A stretch of 8,384 nt of DNA from Bacillota bacterium. Its GTDB lineage: Bacteria > Bacillota > Clostridia > Oscillospirales > Acutalibacteraceae. The stretch is from contig JAEZFF010000005.1 of NCBI GenBank assembly GCA_023417635.1, positions 1-8,384 of the forward strand. Direction: 5' to 3'. The stretch's first letter is position 1, and every line of letters starts with the position of its first letter. The translations under genes were made by a program, and so were the position numbers. This document shows, piece after piece, positions 6,220 to 8,384 of the stretch. A model generated the notes under the pieces. The model was not told where the DNA came from. It ran no database searches and was given only the letters and a program-made list of their open reading frames with translations.

Positions 6220-6228
6220 TGGTATAAT
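6220..6228 (+). promoter_or_regulatory. Extended -10 promoter of the transglutaminase lipoprotein gene
   Basis: TGGTATAAT gives a perfect -10 box (6223-6228) with the TG extension one base upstream. No good -35 is seen at 16-18 bases, which fits extended -10 promoters. Start of transcription near 6235, leader about 45 bases. It is divergent from the flavoprotein operon promoter about 70 bases to the left. Confidence 0.6.
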
Positions 6229-6279
6229 AAATTATTCATTGAGGAAAATACAGCCTGCACTGCAAGGGGAGGTTTCACG

Positions 6280-7683
6280 ATGCGGAGAACAAAGCAAATC
6301 CAGGCGGTTTTGGCGGCACTGGCAGCAGCCGCGGTTTTGATGGGTACGGGCGGATGCTCATTGATTTTCGGCGCTGTGCGTGGAACACATTCCACTGCTT
6401 CCAGACCCACAGCATCGGCCGTACCCGGAACGCGGCAGGCTGGCGGAAACTCCGACCGGGAAGATGTCAGAGGCATTGAAAGAATAGCCGAAAATATCTT
6501 CTATGGTTCTGACCCGACGGAAACGGTAGCAGCGGCGACCCCATCTTCGAAATACAAAGCTCTGCGGGCGAATCATAACTATGAGTGCCTCCCTTCCAAG
6601 GCCTCAAAAGACCTCTACCAGGCAATCGACGCATCCATCCATCAAATCGTTGCCAAACAATCTCCTTCCGGCGGTTATCCCATTAAACTAGTGAAAATTG
6701 GGGGAAAGCTTCCCGAGGCGGAAATCCGCGCTGCCATTGCAGCGTACCGAAACGACAATCCACAGATTTTCTGGCTTGCCAATGGCTACAGTTACCAGAC
6801 ACGCGGCGGAAATACGTTGCTGCAGCTTTACTCGAACCTTTCTCCGCAGGAATGCCGCACAGCCATCAGCAAACTGAATGAAGCGGTTTCTTCTGCGATG
6901 GCTTCCATGCCATCCGGGCTAAACGAATTTGACCGGGAAGAACGCCTTTTCGATTTTGTTACCGGGCATTGCTTTTACGATGACGCTGCAACCGCGGGGA
7001 AAACCAGGTGGGAAGACTTTTGCTCTTATGGAGCGCTGGTAGACGGCAGGACCGTCTGTGAAGGGTATGCCAGAGGGATGCAGCTTCTCGCGCAGTATGC
7101 AGGCATCGACTGTGGCCTTGTAAACGGTGAAAGCGGCGGCGTCGGCCATATGTGGAATGTCATCCGCATTGGCGGCGCATGGTATCATATTGATGTAACG
7201 TGGTGTGACAATCCGGAAGATTCTGATGAATCCCGCGTTACATATAATTATTTTAATGTGCCGGATTCCGTCGTTGAAAAGACGCATAACATTGACCCAA
7301 GTTTCTCTTCTTTGAAAGAAAGCAGCATTAACGATGAACATCAGCAGTTCAATCTTTTTCTTCCTGCTTGCAGCGCAACGAAAGAAAACTATTTCCAGGT
7401 AAGGGGTATTCCTGTTGCAGAACCTGCTAAAACGAAGGATGCAGCTGTTGTCCGGTCGCTTGCCACGGAGCTGAAGCAGGAAAAGAAAATGATTCCTTTC
7501 TATATCAGCGGGAACTTTGACGCCATTGTTCCAGGCATTACAATTTCCTCTCCTTATCGTCTTTCTGAATGGCTGAAGGAGGCGCAGAAACTTTCGGGAA
7601 AATCGATTGTAGCAGACCAGACGTCATTTTTGGAAGATGGCGATGATAAAGGCCTGATGATTTTTATTAAATACCGCAAATGA
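6280..7683 (+). CDS. Lipoprotein with transglutaminase-like domain
   Basis: The 467-residue protein starts MRRTKQ, followed by an Ala/Leu-rich signal helix and GTGGC; C26 is the probable lipidated cysteine, although the -3 residue (T23) is not the usual Leu. A low-complexity S/T/A/G-rich spacer (about 35-60) would hold the domain off the membrane. The transglutaminase-like domain (about 215-330) has the catalytic triad C260 (DGRTVCEGYARGMQ), H290 (GHMWNVI) and D305 (YHIDVTWCD), with the downstream YNYFNVPD common in clostridial members. These domains act as cysteine proteases or amidases, or in cell-surface protein handling; few have known substrates. Residues 380-467 form an extra C-terminal alpha/beta region I do not recognise. 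AAGGGGAGG (6264-6272) is a strong ribosome binding site seven bases before ATG. The FolK-like gene follows in the same frame after a single TGA. Confidence 0.92.
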   Translation: MRRTKQIQAVLAALAAAAVLMGTGGCSLIFGAVRGTHSTASRPTASAVPGTRQAGGNSDREDVRGIERIAENIFYGSDPTETVAAATPSSKYKALRANHNYECLPSKASKDLYQAIDASIHQIVAKQSPSGGYPIKLVKIGGKLPEAEIRAAIAAYRNDNPQIFWLANGYSYQTRGGNTLLQLYSNLSPQECRTAISKLNEAVSSAMASMPSGLNEFDREERLFDFVTGHCFYDDAATAGKTRWEDFCSYGALVDGRTVCEGYARGMQLLAQYAGIDCGLVNGESGGVGHMWNVIRIGGAWYHIDVTWCDNPEDSDESRVTYNYFNVPDSVVEKTHNIDPSFSSLKESSINDEHQQFNLFLPACSATKENYFQVRGIPVAEPAKTKDAAVVRSLATELKQEKKMIPFYISGNFDAIVPGITISSPYRLSEWLKEAQKLSGKSIVADQTSFLEDGDDKGLMIFIKYRK

Positions 7684-7768
7684 ATGAGGAATAATTCGGA
7701 AGCCTTTTCATACAATATTTCCGTGCCAAAGCAAAATGCGCCGGCTTTTGATACCGGCACAGCCGATG

Positions 7769-7775
7769 AAGGGGG
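7769..7775 (+). promoter_or_regulatory. Ribosome binding site favouring ATG 7786 for the FolK-like gene
   Basis: AAGGGGG ends ten bases before ATG 7786. The alternative ATG 7684, directly after the TGA of the lipoprotein gene, has no ribosome binding site and would add 34 residues with no HPPK resemblance. Confidence 0.6.
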
Positions 7776-7785
7776 AATCTGTGCT

Positions 7786-8259
7786 ATGAAGCGAGCTGCC
7801 TTGTCCTTCGTTTCCTGCTTTGAAAAGCGTGAAGAAAACATCCGGAAAGCGGTGCACGCTGTAGGGCTGCTGCCGGAAACAACAGTTTTACTGAAGTCGT
7901 CTTTCTGTGAAACAGAGCCATGTCCCGCAGAACATCTTGAAAATGGCTGTATGAGCCAGTGCGCTATTATTATGACGGCTCTTTCCCAAGAATTGCTGCG
8001 CGGTGCATGTATGGGAATTGCCGCTGCTTCTGCGTCGGTTCCGGCTTTCTTAAAGGAAAAAGCCAGCCTGCGTGTCGATTTGCTTTTGTATGAGAGCGAA
8101 GCAGGAAGCGATGAGGCGGAAAACTTGCCGAATCGGGCTTTGCTGAAACTTCCGTGGATTCGTCAGCCGCTGCAGGAACTTCTTTTGGGCAGAGAGTCTG
8201 CTGGCAGTAAGTCATTTATTCCAGATCGGTTCGAATGGCCGGAGAAAAAACCTTTTTGA
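7786..8259 (+). CDS. Degenerate FolK (HPPK)-like protein, probable pseudoenzyme
   Basis: The 157-residue protein has the length and layout of 6-hydroxymethyl-7,8-dihydropterin pyrophosphokinase (E. coli FolK is about 159). ENIRKAVHAVGLLPETTVLLKSS and SSFCETEP (residues 17-45) match the N-terminal HPPK pattern with the SSFYxTEP segment. Then SQELLRGACMGI (67-78) fits the 'PEELL...IE' helix and RVDLLLYESE (96-105) the 'LDLDLLLYGDE' strand. But catalytic positions are gone: GSNLG reads SCFE near residue 10, the IE glutamate is Ala, the W/R loop before the strand is missing, the first Mg-binding Asp is R96 (only D98 remains), and the 'PH' histidine is N116 (LPNR). Cysteine content (C11, C41, C46, C55, C59, C74) is high. 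It follows the lipoprotein gene by about 100 bases, with no strong promoter between. If the fold call is wrong it is an unrecognised cytosolic protein. The coding call is firmer than the family call. Confidence 0.62.
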   Translation: MKRAALSFVSCFEKREENIRKAVHAVGLLPETTVLLKSSFCETEPCPAEHLENGCMSQCAIIMTALSQELLRGACMGIAAASASVPAFLKEKASLRVDLLLYESEAGSDEAENLPNRALLKLPWIRQPLQELLLGRESAGSKSFIPDRFEWPEKKPF

Positions 8260-8277
8260 CGCAAAAAGTCAAAAAAG
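8252..8277. terminator. AT-rich inverted repeat at the end of the FolK-like gene
   Basis: CTTTTTGAC (8252-8260) and GTCAAAAAAG (8268-8277) pair around a seven-base loop and include the stop codon. On the plus strand no T-run follows, so it is a poor terminator for the FolK-like gene. On the minus strand a six-T run (complement of 8245-8250) follows after GG, making it look like a terminator for leftward transcription. Weak call. Confidence 0.3.
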
Positions 8278-8286
8278 TAGGAAAAA
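8263..8286 (+). promoter_or_regulatory. Phased A-tracts, UP-element-like, before the 8291 promoter
   Basis: A-runs at 8263-8267, 8271-8276 and 8282-8286 are centred about 8-11 bases apart, close to one helical turn, directly upstream of the TTGACA box. Such A-rich, possibly curved DNA raises output of rRNA and other strong promoters through the polymerase alpha subunits. Inference from pattern. Confidence 0.45.
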
Positions 8287-8290
8287 GGGG

Positions 8291-8319
8291 TTGACAAGCG
8301 GTAAAGTGTGAGGTATTAT
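8291..8319 (+). promoter_or_regulatory. Near-consensus strong promoter at the right edge
   Basis: TTGACA (8291-8296) is a perfect -35 and TATTAT (8314-8319) is five of six to the -10, with a 17-base spacer. Start of transcription would be near 8325-8326, in GC-rich AGCGCC. A GC-rich discriminator with an A-rich upstream region is what stringently controlled rRNA/tRNA promoters look like. What it drives lies mostly beyond the window. Confidence 0.85.
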
Positions 8320-8325
8320 AGAGAA

Positions 8326-8384
8326 GCGCCTTGCGAAAGGGTGCTGCGGAAACGAAAGAGCGAAAGCGCCGGAAAGCCGCATGG
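8326..8384 (+). ncRNA. Possible structured RNA or leader, 5' part only
   Basis: The transcript start can form a seven-pair hairpin at 8326-8344 with a GCGA (GNRA) tetraloop and one bulge. A second stem pairs TGCGG (8345-8349) with CCGCA (8377-8381), enclosing a GCGAAAGC mini-hairpin (8360-8367). The hexamer AGCGCC occurs twice (8325-8330, 8365-8370). I do not recognise the class: it does not match what I recall of RNase P, tmRNA, SRP RNA or common riboswitches. It could be an rRNA-operon leader, a new small RNA or a gene leader. An ATG at 8381 has no good ribosome binding site. The window ends here. Confidence 0.35.

Noticed and set aside
7723..7760. Inverted repeats GCCGG/CCGGC (7740-7758) and GTGCC/GGCAC before the FolK-like gene
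   Set aside because: The stems are only five pairs, mutually exclusive and without a T-run, so neither a terminator nor a riboswitch can be supported.
8381..8384. Start of a coding gene at ATG 8381
   Set aside because: There is no ribosome binding site at a proper distance, the bases take part in a predicted stem, and only one codon is visible.
1..8384. CRISPR array, insertion sequence, tRNA or known defence system
   Set aside because: There are no regularly spaced repeats, transposase or terminal inverted repeats, cloverleaf or defence-gene motifs on either strand; the region reads as ordinary metabolic and surface genes.

Overview
The window looks like chromosomal DNA of a low- to mid-GC Clostridia member, probably Oscillospiraceae-like. 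This is inferred from strong purine-rich ribosome binding sites, sigma-A type promoters, a YcxB-type protein, the three-gene flavoprotein/DUF1667 cassette and a clostridial-style transglutaminase lipoprotein. Species cannot be read from the sequence. I see no insertion sequence, CRISPR array, tRNA or integrase.

Left part (1-2106, plus strand). The window opens in the 3' end of a YcxB-like gene, closed by a very strong hairpin terminator at 360-411. A promoter (416-444) follows directly and drives a two-gene unit: a PHP-domain metal-dependent phosphoesterase and a histidine-phosphatase (phosphoglycerate-mutase-like) protein, 25 bases apart. The promoter position argues that the PHP protein starts at the TTG at 504 rather than the GTG at 453.

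Middle (2107-6279). A FadR-type GntR/FCD regulator (plus) has a textbook promoter and a perfect 16-base palindrome in its leader. It converges, with only 11 bases between stop codons, on a three-gene minus-strand operon. In transcription order the operon encodes a GlpA-like FAD dehydrogenase with a C-terminal BFD-like [2Fe-2S] domain, a second FAD/NAD(P) oxidoreductase, and a small four-cysteine DUF1667 protein. Both junctions are stop/start overlaps with strong Shine-Dalgarno sequences, so the three products are probably made in proportion and work as one redox complex on a glycerol-3-phosphate-like or other 2-hydroxy-acid type substrate. The regulator is a natural candidate to control itself and perhaps this operon.

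Right part (6180-8384, plus strand). A divergent promoter leads to a lipoprotein with an intact transglutaminase-like Cys-His-Asp triad. It is followed by a roughly 157-residue protein that resembles HPPK (FolK) in length and layout but has lost most catalytic positions: a likely pseudoenzyme and the most novel protein here. The window ends just after a near-consensus promoter with phased A-tracts upstream and a GC-rich, hairpin-forming transcript start, suggesting a stable RNA, rRNA/tRNA operon or structured leader that is cut off by the window edge.
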